Below, piece after piece: positions 47,119 through 59,090 of a stretch of 64,000 nucleotides of DNA. Each line of letters starts with the position of its first letter. Position 1 is the stretch's first letter. Source of the stretch: Melampsora larici-populina 98AG31 (lineage: Eukaryota; Basidiomycota; Pucciniomycetes; Pucciniales; Melampsoraceae); assembly GCF_000204055.1 (NCBI RefSeq), contig NW_006768781.1, positions 275,246-339,245 of the forward strand, written 5' to 3'. Below the pieces are notes generated by a model. The model was not told the DNA's origin. It was given only the letters and a program-made list of their open reading frames with translations, and did not search any database. A program made the position numbers and the translations under genes.

Positions 47119-49092
47119 TTAGTTACAATTGAGACCTGGGAATTGCCTCTTTAAAGCTTCGCACTCTCCTCCTTTTACCTTGTTCTGTGTGAAACAATTC
47201 ACCAAATCAGAAGGTAGTGAGGTCCATGCTCTGTCTGCTTCATCTTTATCGTGCTCTTCGTTTTCGCCTCTTGAAATGTCATCTGCTATATTTCTCTTTG
47301 ATACTACTCTTTTAGCTATTAGATCCATTTGACAAGATATTAAGATTTCCTGAATCTTCCTCCATTCTCTATTCACTTCAAGGTCATTTGACCTTCTGTT
47401 CGTTATAGCATTCTGACTTGTCGTGTTGTCTGTCCAGACGATTATTGACTTTCCTTTATAATTACCATGTGACACAATATGCCACAGACCTACCCTGATT
47501 GCGACAGTCTCCAACCAAGCTATACCTTGCTTTGTAGTACCTGAATTTTCCCATTGAGGTTTCAGCTTTATTTGGAACCATTTCTTTCCAATTAAAACTC
47601 CTATTCCATACGACGGTGAGGCATTGCCTACCCATCCGATGTCGACTGGGTCTTCGTATCTGATCAATCTTGTGTGTTCAAATTTTCCTAACATTCCTTT
47701 CCAATTTAAAAGATCCATCTTCACATCTTGAGGAAGTAGTTGAGTTGTGTGCTTGAAGTGCCAACTCTTCTTCCATCTGTATAAAGAAGTCATATAACAC
47801 TTCAGTTGTGGTAGCATCAGTGTTACGTGTACTAACCTCCCTGTTAATACTTCCACTTCGTTAAAAGAAAACCTCTTATTTGGTTCTAGTGCGTCAACTA
47901 TTTGTGATTTCCTTTGATTTAGTTTTTCTTCTGGCAGTCTGACTGTTTTTGTAACTCCATTCCATATGAATCCAATAAACTTTTGTTCTTCTTTGAATTC
48001 TGACATTTTCTCAATGTTAGTTATTACTCCTAGTTCCAAACTTCTCTTTACTACTTCTCCCATTTGTAAATTTGAATCTAGCGTCTTGATGAATAATGCA
48101 TCATCTACCCACCTGAATATGTCTACAACGTCAAACTCATGTTTCATTATACCTTTCCAAGCGTCTGCTGGTCTTCCAAATGACCCACAACCGGCTACAC
48201 CGCCGAAACCAATCCTTGTGTCCCACCAGATTTTCCCGTTTGGATCTAAAACCATCATGTATGGTTGCTGTTCTTTCATTGTTGGGATTTGGCGATAAGC
48301 CTTTTCCCAATCAAAAATAGCTAGAAGGAGGGGAGATGTTGTATTTCAAAAGAATTTTGAGACTCTTGCGAAATCGTCCCAAGTCGTTTTGAAGTTATCT
48401 GCGTTGACGAATGAATTAACAGATGGAATATCAGGATTGTTTCTTGGAAAAGACAAATCGTTAATTGCCCTTATCGAACCATCCCCGTTAACTACTGCGC
48501 CCATGGGATTGGTCCGGAAGAATCCTACCCTTCTGTACACTTCCTCATGCGTGAACGGGCCGAATATGCGTCCTGCTGCTTTTTCTTTCACCATATTTGA
48601 TAGGATTTTCTCCCTTGCTAATGATGAAGATGAATGGTTTTCGGGAGTATACCATTTACAGTTGATTAGGAAATGGTGTGGGATGCCTTGATCGAAACCG
48701 ATCTTGAATCCTTCCAAGATGTCTTTATATTCGTTGATTAAACCAGCTGATCTCAACGCCTTTTCCCACTCCATCACATTCATCTCACAAGATACTTCTC
48801 CGGGCCATATCAGGTTCGACGACTCCATGACTACGTCATCGTCAGTCAAGGTTGAGGATGATAATTCAATAATTGAGGAACAGTCTGATTCCTCACTTGT
48901 CACTGAGTTGCGGCGATAAGGGATTGGATCCTTTGTGCTTTTTCTAGACGAACAATTATACAATTTCAATTTCATAAGAAGAGAGGTAGAATAAAAAACA
49001 GGGTATGAGTTTCTTTCTATATACAGAATAAGGCTTTTTAGAGGAAGATTTTCGTGAAAAGGATAAAATTGAAATTCCGTTAATTCTGACAA
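47119..49092 (-). pseudogene. RT-RNase H of DIRS-like element 1 (one stop)
   Basis: About 657 codons on the minus strand, split by TGA at 48346-48348. RT blocks: FGPFTHEEV, NPMGAVVNGDGSIRAINDLS, LLLAIFDWEKAYRQIP, GFGGVAGCGSFGRPADAW, and the catalytic FRWVDDALFIK, with WVDD in place of the common YxDD. RNase H follows: GIAWLETVAIRVGL, IIVWTDNTTSQNA, and ADDISRG. This enzyme would copy element RNA and remove the template strand. Start at 49092 is the first Met of the open frame; 16 codons of TGA-free upstream sequence are not in frame. Confidence 0.85.
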
Positions 49093-49218
49093 AAAACGTA
49101 AAAGTACCCCATTAAGGTGTTCACTATTGAATCTCCCTTAGACAAATTACTATCTCTGTTACAAGCAGTAAAAAGTGATGAAAATAAAAAAGATGTTGTA
49201 TCTTGGATAGATCATGAC

Positions 49219-50807
49219 CTACATCTCTTTTTCTTTCCCTTTTCCTTTAACATTTTCTTTTTGGTTCTCTGTTTTGTTGTGGTTTGGATTGAAATTTCTT
49301 CCTTTATAATTTCCGTAAGGACTCGGCGCTCTGAACTGTTGTTTGTCTCTCCTGTCGACGTAGTTTCTAGATGGTCCGGCTGATGTTTTCATCATCGATG
49401 ATTGTGCAGTTGGTGTCGGTGTATCGGTCAAAACGTCTGAGTACGGATTCTTGCCTGCTTTCGGACCTCCTTTTCTGTAAGGGTTATCGTCGGTGTTCAG
49501 GTCCTCTTGAGCTCTTGCCGTGTAGAAAATTTCGTTGACTAAGCCTAATGGTTCTAGAGCTGGATTCGGGACTTTTTGATTTGGATTCCTTACTGCAAAT
49601 ACTGCTTTTCAAATAGTCAGATCATACTTAAAAGCTATCACCCAAGATCTTTGTTGCTTGAAAATGTTGTAGACGTTTTTCTTGTGGATTTCCATGGCGT
49701 CGGCAAAGCCGGTGAATTTGTAGTCGTCGCGCAACATGCTGATGAAGTTGTCCATGTTGTCACCCCATTCGAATCGTGACTGACTCCACTCCCCTGGGAA
49801 AGGGTATCCTCGATACTTCTCTACCTCTTTTTCACCTTTCTTATAGTCCACGTGATTGTCACTTGCGGTTTGTTGCCAGGCCCTATTAAATATGGTCAAA
49901 GGTAATTGTCCTTGTAGCAACTGCATATTTTTGTGGAAGAAAAGTGGGAGTGACTGAGCATTTGCGTCTGGTGTTATGCTGAAGTCGAACATCAAGCCGC
50001 CCTCTGAAAAAGATGACTCTCGAAGTTTAAAGCTCTTGGTGAAACTATGTGTTTTATTGAATAAGGATACAGCCGATTTGTCCTTGTCTGTGAGGTCGAT
50101 GACTTGGTTCATTCCGGCTGAACTTTGATCTGTGTTGACTCTCTTCGTAATGGATTGATCGGCGTCAGGTGCGTCTGGTTCTTTGTCGTTCACTTGTTTC
50201 TTCTTTTGAATCTGTGGCAACTTCTCTGAGGTTCCGAACATGTTCCTAAATTCAGCTTCTATTCGGCTCAATGTATTCTCCTTTGAGGTAGGATTTTGTT
50301 TATAACCTTTGTTTATGTCGATGGTGTCTACTGCCCCTCCTTGTTTCGATTTTTCGAGGTCTGTAAACGATTGTTTGAATTAGTATTTTAACGATCTTTA
50401 TACAAGATATAGATATTTTGTTCTTACTTTTTTCAATATCTTTTTCTTTGTTCCCTTTGCTACCTCCAGGTTGCTTTGATGGGTTTTCTGCTTCTATGGA
50501 TAAAATAGAAGTGTTTCAGATAGATTGTATCACGTCAGTGTTTTGTTCTTAACTATTGATCTAACAAGATCATATTAAGTTGGAATATCGGGTAAGCAAA
50601 ACATTGCTTACCTTTACCTCTGTTGAGGTAATTCGATATTAACATTTGTTTGTTGTATCTACCAAAGGATCCTTGAGGTTGCGATCCGCTTGAATCTTCA
50701 CTGCCGGATGAGTTTGTGTTGCCTTGTGATATAGCTTCGATATTGTTGTTCATAGGTGTAACTGCGCTCAGCGCGGTGGTTACTTCTGAGATGACGTTGT
50801 TAGACAT
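49219..50807 (-). pseudogene. Gag-like protein of DIRS-like element 1, three exons
   Basis: Exons 50807-50612, 50493-50428, 50360-49219 with GT-AG introns of 118 and 67 bp; junction phases agree. The N-terminus is Asn/Ser-rich, followed by an acidic/basic linker, a helical core (LPLFFHKNMQLLQGQLPLTI, IHKKNVYNIFKQQRSW), and a basic, Asn-rich tail. TGA at 49609-49611 stands where the reading continues in the same frame (KAVFAVRNPNQKVPNPAL), so it is a nonsense change. Homologous to the gag of element 2. Confidence 0.75.
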
Positions 50808-52484
50808 TTTCGAAGAATACTGGATTGAGATAGTAAAACGATTTAAATGGTTAAACTCTTTATTTTGAAAATTGATAATTGGAATTATTAGATTATCTTA
50901 GAAAGTTATAAGAACTTTGTTGATAAATTTGATGGTAAAATTTGTTAGATAATCTAGCAGTGAAAAGGGATTTAAAAAGTTTAAGAATTTAAATTGATAA
51001 GCGGATGAAGGATACAGACATTAGTAGGCTCAAAACCTTTTCCTATATAATCTATCTTTCTTAATCAATAGACCAGCATGGCATTGAATTTAGATGGTCT
51101 CGATTTCTAGTCTGGACCCTTAATTTCCTGACGGTCCTGGTTATAAAAGGCTTTATAATGTTAAGGATTGGACTAGATCAATGGAAGTGGATTAAAGATA
51201 GATTATAATTTAAATTACTTTAAACTACATTACTCGTAGTCGTGGACACCGCCCACCTACGTCGTGCCTCCTCCGGAAAACTATCATGACTTTGAAGAAA
51301 AAACCTTGAGTTTTTTTAAAAAGTGACTGAGTTTTTTCAAAAAACTACCGAGTTTTTGAAAAAGTCAATGAGTTTATCTTGAAACTTTCAAATGTCAATG
51401 AGTTTTTGGAAAATTCAGTAGGTTTTCAAAAAAACTCGGTCACTTTTTGAAAAAACTCGAGGTTTTTTTTGTTGAAAACTCAAGGTTTTTTTTTCTCCAA
51501 AGTCATCAATCATGCAAAGGGCTGTACCGATGATTCTCACAACGGCTGTAGTTAAGTTAGGTGTGAGACAACACTTGTATTTCTTTATCCTTGTGTTCAA
51601 CAATCTTTCAAGTCATTGGGTCTGAGAGGCTTGTTCAATCCGCTTTTCTACACTTAAGTTTTGAAGTCAAGCCTTCTACATATTTGAGACGCTTCATGCT
51701 GGCGCAATTGGTTACTTCCAGTAATTGCCCATATAATGATGGATACGTGATCTGAACAGAAACAAATATAACCCAAGCGATCAGTTGTTCGTCCCCAGTT
51801 GTTCCAGTCCCACTGGCCCCAGCCGCCCACACATTGATCTTTGTAGATCTGCATATATTTGACCATGAAAGACGTGGGCACGGCAAACATTTCAGACAAG
51901 AGCGGTGATGGATCGGATTATATGCCTTTTGAAATGTGTTGAGAAATGGCCGCGGAGCACGGCAAAGGACAAACGTTGGTTCCAAAGGCCTTTGCCCACT
52001 GACTTGACCTCACTTGACCGAGTAGAAGTGTGCGTCCACGTCTGACTCTACAGACACACCGACACAGCCTCACGATCGCGGTGCTCACAAATTGAAAGCC
52101 TTCTATAATTCATCTTGATTGTGGAGCCACGCCAGAAGTTTCTTGAAAGGAACTTCCCTATTTTCAACTTGTTCTCCCTCATCAACCCGCACCCTGGGCA
52201 AGTCACCTACCAAATTGTATGGGCAGGTGGGGCGGATTTCAAGCCCTTGAACAGAAGCTTTTTCTAAGCCACCAGTTCCATGCACCACTCAAGAATTCTT
52301 ACCGGAAGTCTTGTTCTCATATAAATCCACTCAACAGCTTGTGTGAACCATTGCCCATCATCCTACTTACTTTTGTTATTCCTCAGTCACTGTCATATCC
52401 CACCTTTTTGAGAAGTCGATTAATTTTTTTGATCTTTCTGCTACCTCTTTCAAAACAACTACTTTACTTTACTTTACAATCAAG
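50808..52484. other. Intergenic, contains a fold-back MITE
   Basis: Likely includes the 5' end of the DIRS-like element and the promoter of the secreted gene at 52485. Open frames at 51635-51985 (minus) are Cys- and Trp-containing (CVGGWGQWDWNNWG) but I could not build a gene with a start, signal peptide or splice sites. Confidence 0.4.
51286..51506. mobile_element. 221-bp fold-back MITE-like repeat
   Basis: Left arm from ATGACTTTGAAGAAAAAACC, right arm the near-complement ending CTCCAAAGTCAT. Inside, GAGTTTTTTCAAAAA-like units alternate in orientation every 20-25 bp, so the whole segment can fold. Target duplication not clear. Confidence 0.65.
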
Positions 52485-52924
52485 ATGCTTTTCTCCAATT
52501 ACTTATTTGCTTCTATCTGCATCGCTGGTATCTCTCGTAAGCGATACAAATTCATTAACCTCTTCGGACTCTAATTTTGACTCGTGTTGCTTTTTCTGTA
52601 GTTGTTAACTCTTCTCCGATTCCTTCGAATGATGGGAACTGCAATGGTCTGCTTGCCTGTAACAAACTTGAGACGAGCAACGTAGGAAACAACCTTCTCA
52701 ACGGTAACGACATTCTCAAAAGCGTCACCGATAACAAACTCCTCCATGATCTATCAATGTATGCATTTCTCTCCTCTGTGAAAAAAAAGCGTTTGAGATG
52801 GCTGATGTGATCTTCCCTTCTACATTCTCTTAGTGGAGATGACAAGCATATTGACCAAACCGTGACAAACGTTGAGCAAAGTGTCACAGGAGAAAGTCCC
52901 TCGGAAAATTACCCTACCGCTTAA
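52485..52924 (+). CDS. Small secreted protein, 99 aa (candidate effector)
   Basis: Exons 52485-52536, 52602-52758, 52834-52924; introns 65 and 75 bp, GT-AG, phases 1 and 2 matching. Ends TAA. N-terminal signal peptide MLFSNYLFASICIAGIS with a likely cut near NSS. The mature protein is about 80 residues, acidic, with two Cys (GNCNGLLACNKLE), then LNGNDILKSVTDNKLLHDL and a Thr/Ser/Glu-rich tail. No known domain. Signal peptide, size and lack of homology to known enzymes fit fungal effectors; that role is inferred. A TATA-like motif is not obvious, but a pyrimidine-rich leader precedes the start. Confidence 0.75.
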
Positions 52925-54700
52925 TTTATTTATTTTTTCATTGGGGACCTTTCAAATTTCATTTTTTTTCTCTCAAGCGGACAACAATCATTTTCACGGC
53001 TTGCCTTTCGTTTTTTTGTCATTCATTCATTCATTACTACAATCAAATATTAAATATTATAGTCTAATCTAGACAGAATTGTCTTTGCTTTCTACTTCGC
53101 CTGTGAGCGGAACTTGATTTTGAGTACGAATCGGTTACTATGAGGATGGATACATAGCTTATAAGTGCGATTGAGACCAACAATAAAACAGCGTTGTTCC
53201 GAGTCACCGAAAACAAGCATCCATGCTTGTGTATTTACTGGCCGTGTGTTCTGTTCATTCACTTCTCAATGTTCTCGAAAGGCTCCATGAGTGTGAATTT
53301 CGAAATTTTGACGAAGATTGAATTGAAGTATGCATGTGATCTTATTGGCTTATTAACACTCAGTTATTTCTTTCTTTCATGACATCATACACTTGTGATA
53401 GGTCAATATGACGTCAACGTGTTATTTCGATATATAAAAGGTCTCATATGCTCTTTACCATTCTCCTTTTCTCTTCTCGAACTTAAACATTTCGTTTCGT
53501 CACAATCTCATTTCATCAAATCGTTCTCATCCTATTTCGATAAGTGTGCAGCTTTCATTAAAGCTGATGACTTGAATCTCACAAGTAATAATCATTGTCA
53601 GTGATTGGCCATCATGAGCGAGGTTGGTTGATGAGGTTTTTATCAGCAACGTATAAATAGAACCCAATCCATGATAGTCTAAGTTCTATTGCGACCCGAC
53701 ATGCTACACACAGCAAGCATCATACTAGCCTGAGAGCTGTCAGCTTAGCCTTCATGTGCACACGTAGTCTGCTTTGGATTTCCAGTGATGAATGGAAAAT
53801 TAATCAGTTGGGAAAGACACCAGCCTGGCGGGGCTATCCACGCATTTCCTCCGTTGTAATGCGATTGATGGAAGGCATCTGGACGAGATGAATTTGCTTA
53901 GTGCCCCGCATACCTGAACTTGCTGCAGATGTAAATAAGCTGGTTCATCTTTGCACACTACGATTGTCGTGCTGCTGAGTCAACAAACTTTTCTCGATAG
54001 CAAGCCATGAACTCCATCCGGTCGGTTGCCTTGCTTTTGCTCCATCCACGACGTTTGTGTGCATCGTGCGGCCTTACATATTCGGGGACCCGCATCCTCT
54101 ACCTTGCCATGGAGAGCGGTGAGCTGGGGTTTGCAATCCTGTATTGCAACACAGACAGCAGGGCTGAGTAGGGATTGACGTGGTGTAGTACGTTCACTCG
54201 ACCGGTTATGTAGCTCGATGCCCTGATGACGATAACCTCGAGGGTACATGCAAGATTTGCTTGTCACTTCACGAGAGCGAGTATAGCTGCTAGCATACGT
54301 AATCTTATGGATCAATCAGGCTTAACGTGGATTCATGGCCAGTCTGAGGACCTGTAAGGCACTTATCCATTGCAAAAGACTGCTGTTTCACTGCGTTAGA
54401 TCATTATGGACCTCATGTAATGTGCCAAAAGTTGGTTCCAGCTACCTCCGAGGAGGAGAGGTACACTTTACGGCCCATCCTCGCTGGCGCACGTAAAATG
54501 TGTTAAAAATGCTGGTTAAGAGTAGGCCAATGATCGTCCGACTTGGCCCGTTTGCAAATCTGTTTTGAGCATCTAAAATCTATGATATACCCTTCAAAGT
54601 AACGAAACTGCTCAAACTGCCCTTTGAACAATTTACAACTCGTCATTAGCACTGACCCACCTGACATCAGGCTATCCATCCATCCGTGCAACATTCGAGA
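52925..54700. other. Intergenic
   Basis: About 1.8 kb with no supported gene. Open frames around 53194-53604 (plus) and 53980-54315 (minus) show no domain, signal peptide or splice context. Confidence 0.45.
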
Positions 54701-56178
54701 ATGGTTTGCGGAGTCACCTTATATTTATCGCTCGTATATACACTCACCATTGCACTGAGTGCACATTGTCATATCGCACAATCCCCGGTCTCTGGTGCAA
54801 CATCGTCATATTCAACTCACCTCACAATCGCCCGTAGAAACCTCATCTCCAAAGCTTCCGAAACATTCATTGACACCGTCCCCAAAGACGAAGGCGTTGC
54901 TTACACCACCGCGGCCGACGTTGGAGATAAATCATCGGACATCAGGGAGGTAAAGAGTCATACGCTTTGCAAGCGACATGGAGGCTGTGGGGGTCACACC
55001 GTAAAACAGGCTGTGAAGGTTGTTGAAAGTGACGGCCTTTGGAAAGACTGGAAGTTTGAAGGAGAAAATTTCAACTTTTACAAAACTCAACTTAGTCAAC
55101 CTGGACCTCATTCATTGATTGACAATAAGAATGTTGACCAGTGGATTGAACGCATCGGGTTTGTACCTACTCCACATGAGAAAGATGAACTTATCAAATG
55201 GTTCAAGACACAAGATGATGGGGATGCATTACTCGAGAGGTTTGAAAACATCTTATTTAGTCTTGAGCGAGCTCAGTTAGAGGCGAATCGAAGAAAATCC
55301 AATGCTGAAGGCGACTCTTTGATCTGGTGGGATTTGGAAGAAATGAAGAATGCGCTGGAAACTGAAAAAGAAGATCATAGTTTCCCGATGTATGTAAGAA
55401 TTCGAGAAGTACTTCACGATCCCACAACCGCTCATGCCTACTCTGAGCCAGAAAAATCAAAAAAGATTCAACAGCTCATTGAAATTCTCGGTCAACCTAC
55501 TCAACTTAACAAGCCATATACGACGAGGATCAAGGCGGGTGAAGGATCAGCCGGAAGATGGGGCTTGTCTACCAGTTCTCACGAGTACATCGACAGTCTC
55601 AAATTTGGGAGCTTGGAAGATCCAAAGACTAAGCAGTATACTTACATGATGAAGAAACTCTTGGACAATGTGGACGAAGTGGTCAAGAAGTTTACAGACG
55701 GTCAAGCATTAAACGAAGCAGAGGAAGCGCAGCTGAGGTTACTAGCGTTGAGCAATGGTTTATCCGATCATCATGTCTTCCAACTTGGAAAACTATTGGC
55801 TAAGCTTAAATCCGAGCCCAATTATCTTCCTGCTGAGGATCTCGAAATCTTAAAACAAGACCATGACGAGCTTCGAGCACTCCTCAATATTTACACTAGA
55901 TTTTTAGGAAAAGGAGAGATCGGATTGAGGCTTTTGAACCGCAAGATATCAACTAGTAACTTTTTAAAGAGGCTCGGATACAAAGCTCAATATGGTTATA
56001 TTTACACTGTCAAAGGGATTTTCGGATGGTTGAAAAGAATTGGAAAGTATATTGGTAATGTGTGAGTACCTCTGAATTGTTTTCTATGACTGTCGAGATA
56101 ATATATGCGATTGCTCAAGTGAACTTTCTCTGATGTCTTCCCTGTTATAACAGCTTCAAGAAACCCCACCGTGCATGA
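54701..56178 (+). CDS. Large secreted protein, ~461 aa, unknown family
   Basis: One long exon (54701-56061) plus a short last exon (56154-56178) after a 92-bp GT-AG intron; without splicing the frame stops at 56065 (454 aa). I chose Met 54701 over 54686 because the signal peptide then starts directly (MVCGVTLYLSLVYTLTIALS). The mature chain starts with a Ser/Thr-rich segment and a CKRHGGCGGH motif, then a long alpha-helical, charged body (FNFYKTQLSQPG, IGFVPTPHEKDELIKWFKTQ, LRLLALSNGLSDHHVFQLGK) and a basic C-terminus. The FVPTPHEKDELIKWF / EAEEAQLRLLALSNGL spacing hints at internal helical repeats reminiscent of RXLR/WY-type proteins, but this is only an impression. Family unknown; probably lineage-specific. 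Confidence 0.8.
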
Positions 56179-56788
56179 GCTTATAAGTCAAACTCGTTGG
56201 AAGATCTGGGGCAATCACTCCTGGGTTTTAATATTTAAAGAACAGCTATGTATGATACACTGGCAATAGATCATTTTTCACTTATGCAAGATAGAATGTC
56301 ATCTACATTATCCAACGTCCTGGAATCGTTCCCATGCACCTTTTTTGTTTTTTGATCTTGTGGAATTTGTAACCCTTGAGGGGCAAATAAGCTTTGCATT
56401 TAATGTCCTTGAGCTGTGTTCTGAAAAACTAGCCATGAATGATATTCATTCAGCGGCTCGTGGTGAGACCCGGCCACCATTAGCTGCATCACTAGCAAAG
56501 GTCCTTTTCTTCAAAATTTATAACTTGACAAAGATCACCTTCGAACAGCCAGAGATCAAATAAACATTGGTCTCACTACGTCTGCATTGAAGGCTATCGT
56601 AATCATGTAACTTATATAGATAGCTGATATTGCATGAATCGTCTTCAATTTTCCATGTCCTCAATGATGTGGAGCAACTTTATTTGCCATAAGGTGCGAC
56701 CTTGAGGCAATTGAAAGCTTGACCATTTACCTTATCCAATAAGATCATTGAGGTGATTGTTAGTTGTCAGCTTGGGCATTCCACGGTG
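56179..56788. other. Convergent intergenic region
   Basis: Lies between two genes running toward each other; expected to hold both 3' ends. No other gene seen. Confidence 0.45.
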
Positions 56789-57172
56789 CTACATGAAAAA
56801 ATAAACATGACTCACAGTACGAGATTCACAACAAAAGGCGCCAGCTTTGTATAGATAATCACATGTCCACTCCACAGCGTTGTTTTTTCCCGTTGTCGAA
56901 CCCGCGTTACCTGCCTCGGAGACTAGATGCCAAGACGTTCGTCACAATCAAGAAAATTAATATCTTGATTAGTCTGATCAAGGGCTGAGACATCTAGACT
57001 GACCACCCGAGACTGTAGAACAAATTTTGTCTTTGTTCAATGTGCTCCATGAGCTGACACAGACGGCGTGTTCGCGTAGTCCTTCACACGTAAAATAACT
57101 GTAGAGAAATCCTGACATCGAAGGCTTGACAACCAGCAACATCAACAGTGCTAAGAGGTTTAATTTGTACAT
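56789..57172 (-). CDS. Small secreted Cys-containing protein
   Basis: The minus-strand frame from ATG 57172 has a signal peptide (MYKLNLLALLMLLVVKPSMS) and four Cys at residues 29, 38, 51 and 61; unspliced it ends at 56978 after 64 codons. Downstream, 56922-56789 is an open segment with a good acceptor (CTAG) and Cys-rich text (VEWTCDYLYKAGAFCCESRT), likely a second exon, which would need an atypical donor near 57000. Either version is a small secreted protein. Function unknown; candidate effector by type only. Confidence 0.5.
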
Positions 57173-59090
57173 GCTCCTTAATGTGTTCTATATTTTCTAT
57201 AGGTAGCCAGAGGTAGCCTATACGTAGAAAAAGAGTGTGTGTCTTCAAGACGGTACTTTGGGGGTTGATGGGTGGAGGTAATTGACGTGTCTAGTGCTTG
57301 ATGAGTTTGCTTTTTATACCAAGGATTCTCAACCTCAACACTAGTCTGTCGAGTTTCTGCGATGACTTGGGTGTTCCAGGTATTATCAATGTCTGGAAAG
57401 CCTTGATGGCTTCACTTGCTTCTGAAAATCACGGCCACAAGAGGAGATAGTAATTAGCCAGCGCTCAATTGATCGTAAACACCTGATTCTTTGAATTATA
57501 ATATATTACAAGCGCACTGACCCACTGGCACAGAAGCCGCAGGACCATGTGATTTTTCACCTTTTGTTATAGAAGTTCACATAACTTTATAGCCCGGCAA
57601 AAAAGTATCCCAAGCCTCAAAAGTGACACCGGGCTGCAACCCTTTTGTTCGTAAATTGCGCGCTGCTGAGCAGACGCCACATTTCAACTTTCAAGATCTC
57701 AAAGTTGAATTGAACTACGGCTTTCAAGCTCAACCTATTTTTGCACACCTTTTCGAACAAAAACCTGCTGCACCTGTGTTATAATGGATTATATGTTACA
57801 ACCGACGTAGGCCTACAGGGATTGAAGAGTTGGAAAGTGCACAGTGAGGATTATAAAGATCAAGAGTGAAAAGAGAGTCAAGATCGTAAGGATCAAAACA
57901 AAAATACAAACAGAAAAATACCATGATAGAGTGTTGGATTGGGTAGTCTCCTGACTCCTACTCGGAGGAATAAATTTCAGTTTCGCCACTGCAATATCCT
58001 AAAATTTTGCTACCCCCATCGCCACATTTATACTGTGATACCTCGCGCATGACTCCACCTGACGCTTCGAACCGGGAGTCCTGGTTCGACGCGTGGTCGA
58101 GGACAGTCCTACCAACATATCCACTGATGATTGGAAAGATTCGAAGGTGTCTAGCCAAAATGACGACGGTGATTGCCTTCTCCCTAAGGGGTTTGGCCCT
58201 GGACAAGAGATTCTCAAGTCGCAATGGCCACCGACACGTTGGGAGATTGCCTAAACAAAAATATATAATATAGAAGAAGAGAGCATGAACTAGCACCCCA
58301 GAACCCGATACCACAGGGCGGGTGTCTGAGTGGAGTTACTCATTGGCTTGTTGCTTCTGTGAAACCCACAGGCCCCAGCTAGCAGTATCTGAGAATAGAA
58401 ACACCTAAAAGACAAATGCAAGTAGTTTCTGATGTATTGTTTGACCTCATAACATTTGGAGTGAAATATGCGAAGAGAAAAATTTCGGAATCTCAGAAGA
58501 CGCGAAAATTAGATGGGTCGGTGAGTTCCATTTCAAATTATAACATCAAGTCATTATACAAAGAGTTAATTGTATCTTTCCCTTGCCTAGCTTAAGCATA
58601 GGTGAGGGAAAGTATTATAGCGGGAGTTGAGTTCCGCTGTCAAGGATAGTTCTCATTACTCTTGAACTCTCCTCTAGGCGGGACTCGGTTTTTAGAGGAG
58701 GCTCTCAAAGGCGTCTCTTGTGGAGACTTCAGCGATGACTTAAACTCTCCGTTTGGAGAGGTACGGTAAGTGTCTTGGGTGTCTTGTAGGGGAAGGACGA
58801 CTCCCCTTTCTCTGGTCTGGGGTCAGGCCTGAGCCTGGCGGGCTTCCCCTATACCTGACGCTAGACGTGTTTGTGTTTTTGGGTTGTCAGTAGATGTGTT
58901 GTGACAGCGTATGTCAAGCAAGGTACCTGAGGTGATAGGACTTATGTATTGGTGTGGCATACTCGAACAAAGAACGAAAAAACAAAGGAAAACATTGAAA
59001 AGTCGACCCACGAGAAAATGGGAGATCTTATGAAAGGCTGGTTGTGACTGAGTCACTAGATAGACGGAGGAGTCGACTGGTCGACGGGAC
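57173..59090. other. Intergenic and 3' region of DIRS-like element 2
   Basis: 57173-57900 shows no gene. 57958-58314 is open in three frames on both strands, so none can be preferred. 58580-58830 contains several short palindromes (CTCTCC/GGAGAG, CCTCTAGGCG, GGGGAAG/CTCCCC types) downstream of the recombinase and may include the element's terminal repeats, whose left partner lies outside the window. Confidence 0.4.

Larger units (their letters stand above)
47119..50807 (-). mobile_element. DIRS/Ngaro-like retrotransposon 1, no recombinase visible
   Basis: Minus strand, order gag (50807-49219) then RT-RNase H (49092-47119). Both proteins are clearly homologous to those of element 2 at 59-64 kb. 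The tyrosine recombinase expected after RNase H is absent; downstream of 47119 there are only repeats. The copy is therefore 3' truncated or a recombinase-less derivative. No LTRs were found. End points of the element are not resolved. Confidence 0.7.

Noticed and set aside
51635..51985. Possible minus-strand secreted Cys/Trp protein
   Set aside because: Two overlapping frames compete, no signal peptide, and no splice pair gives a sensible start.
58060..58110. GGTTCGAAGC on the minus strand resembling a tRNA B-box
   Set aside because: No A-box at the right distance and no cloverleaf could be formed.
57958..58314. 118-aa minus-strand frame with a hydrophobic start
   Set aside because: Three overlapping frames on both strands are equally open, so none is favoured.
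58310..58385. tRNA-like start (GGGTGTCTGAGTGG) upstream of an ACCCACAGG segment
   Set aside because: The A-box resemblance is fair, but no B-box (GGTTCGANNCC), T-arm or acceptor pairing follows.
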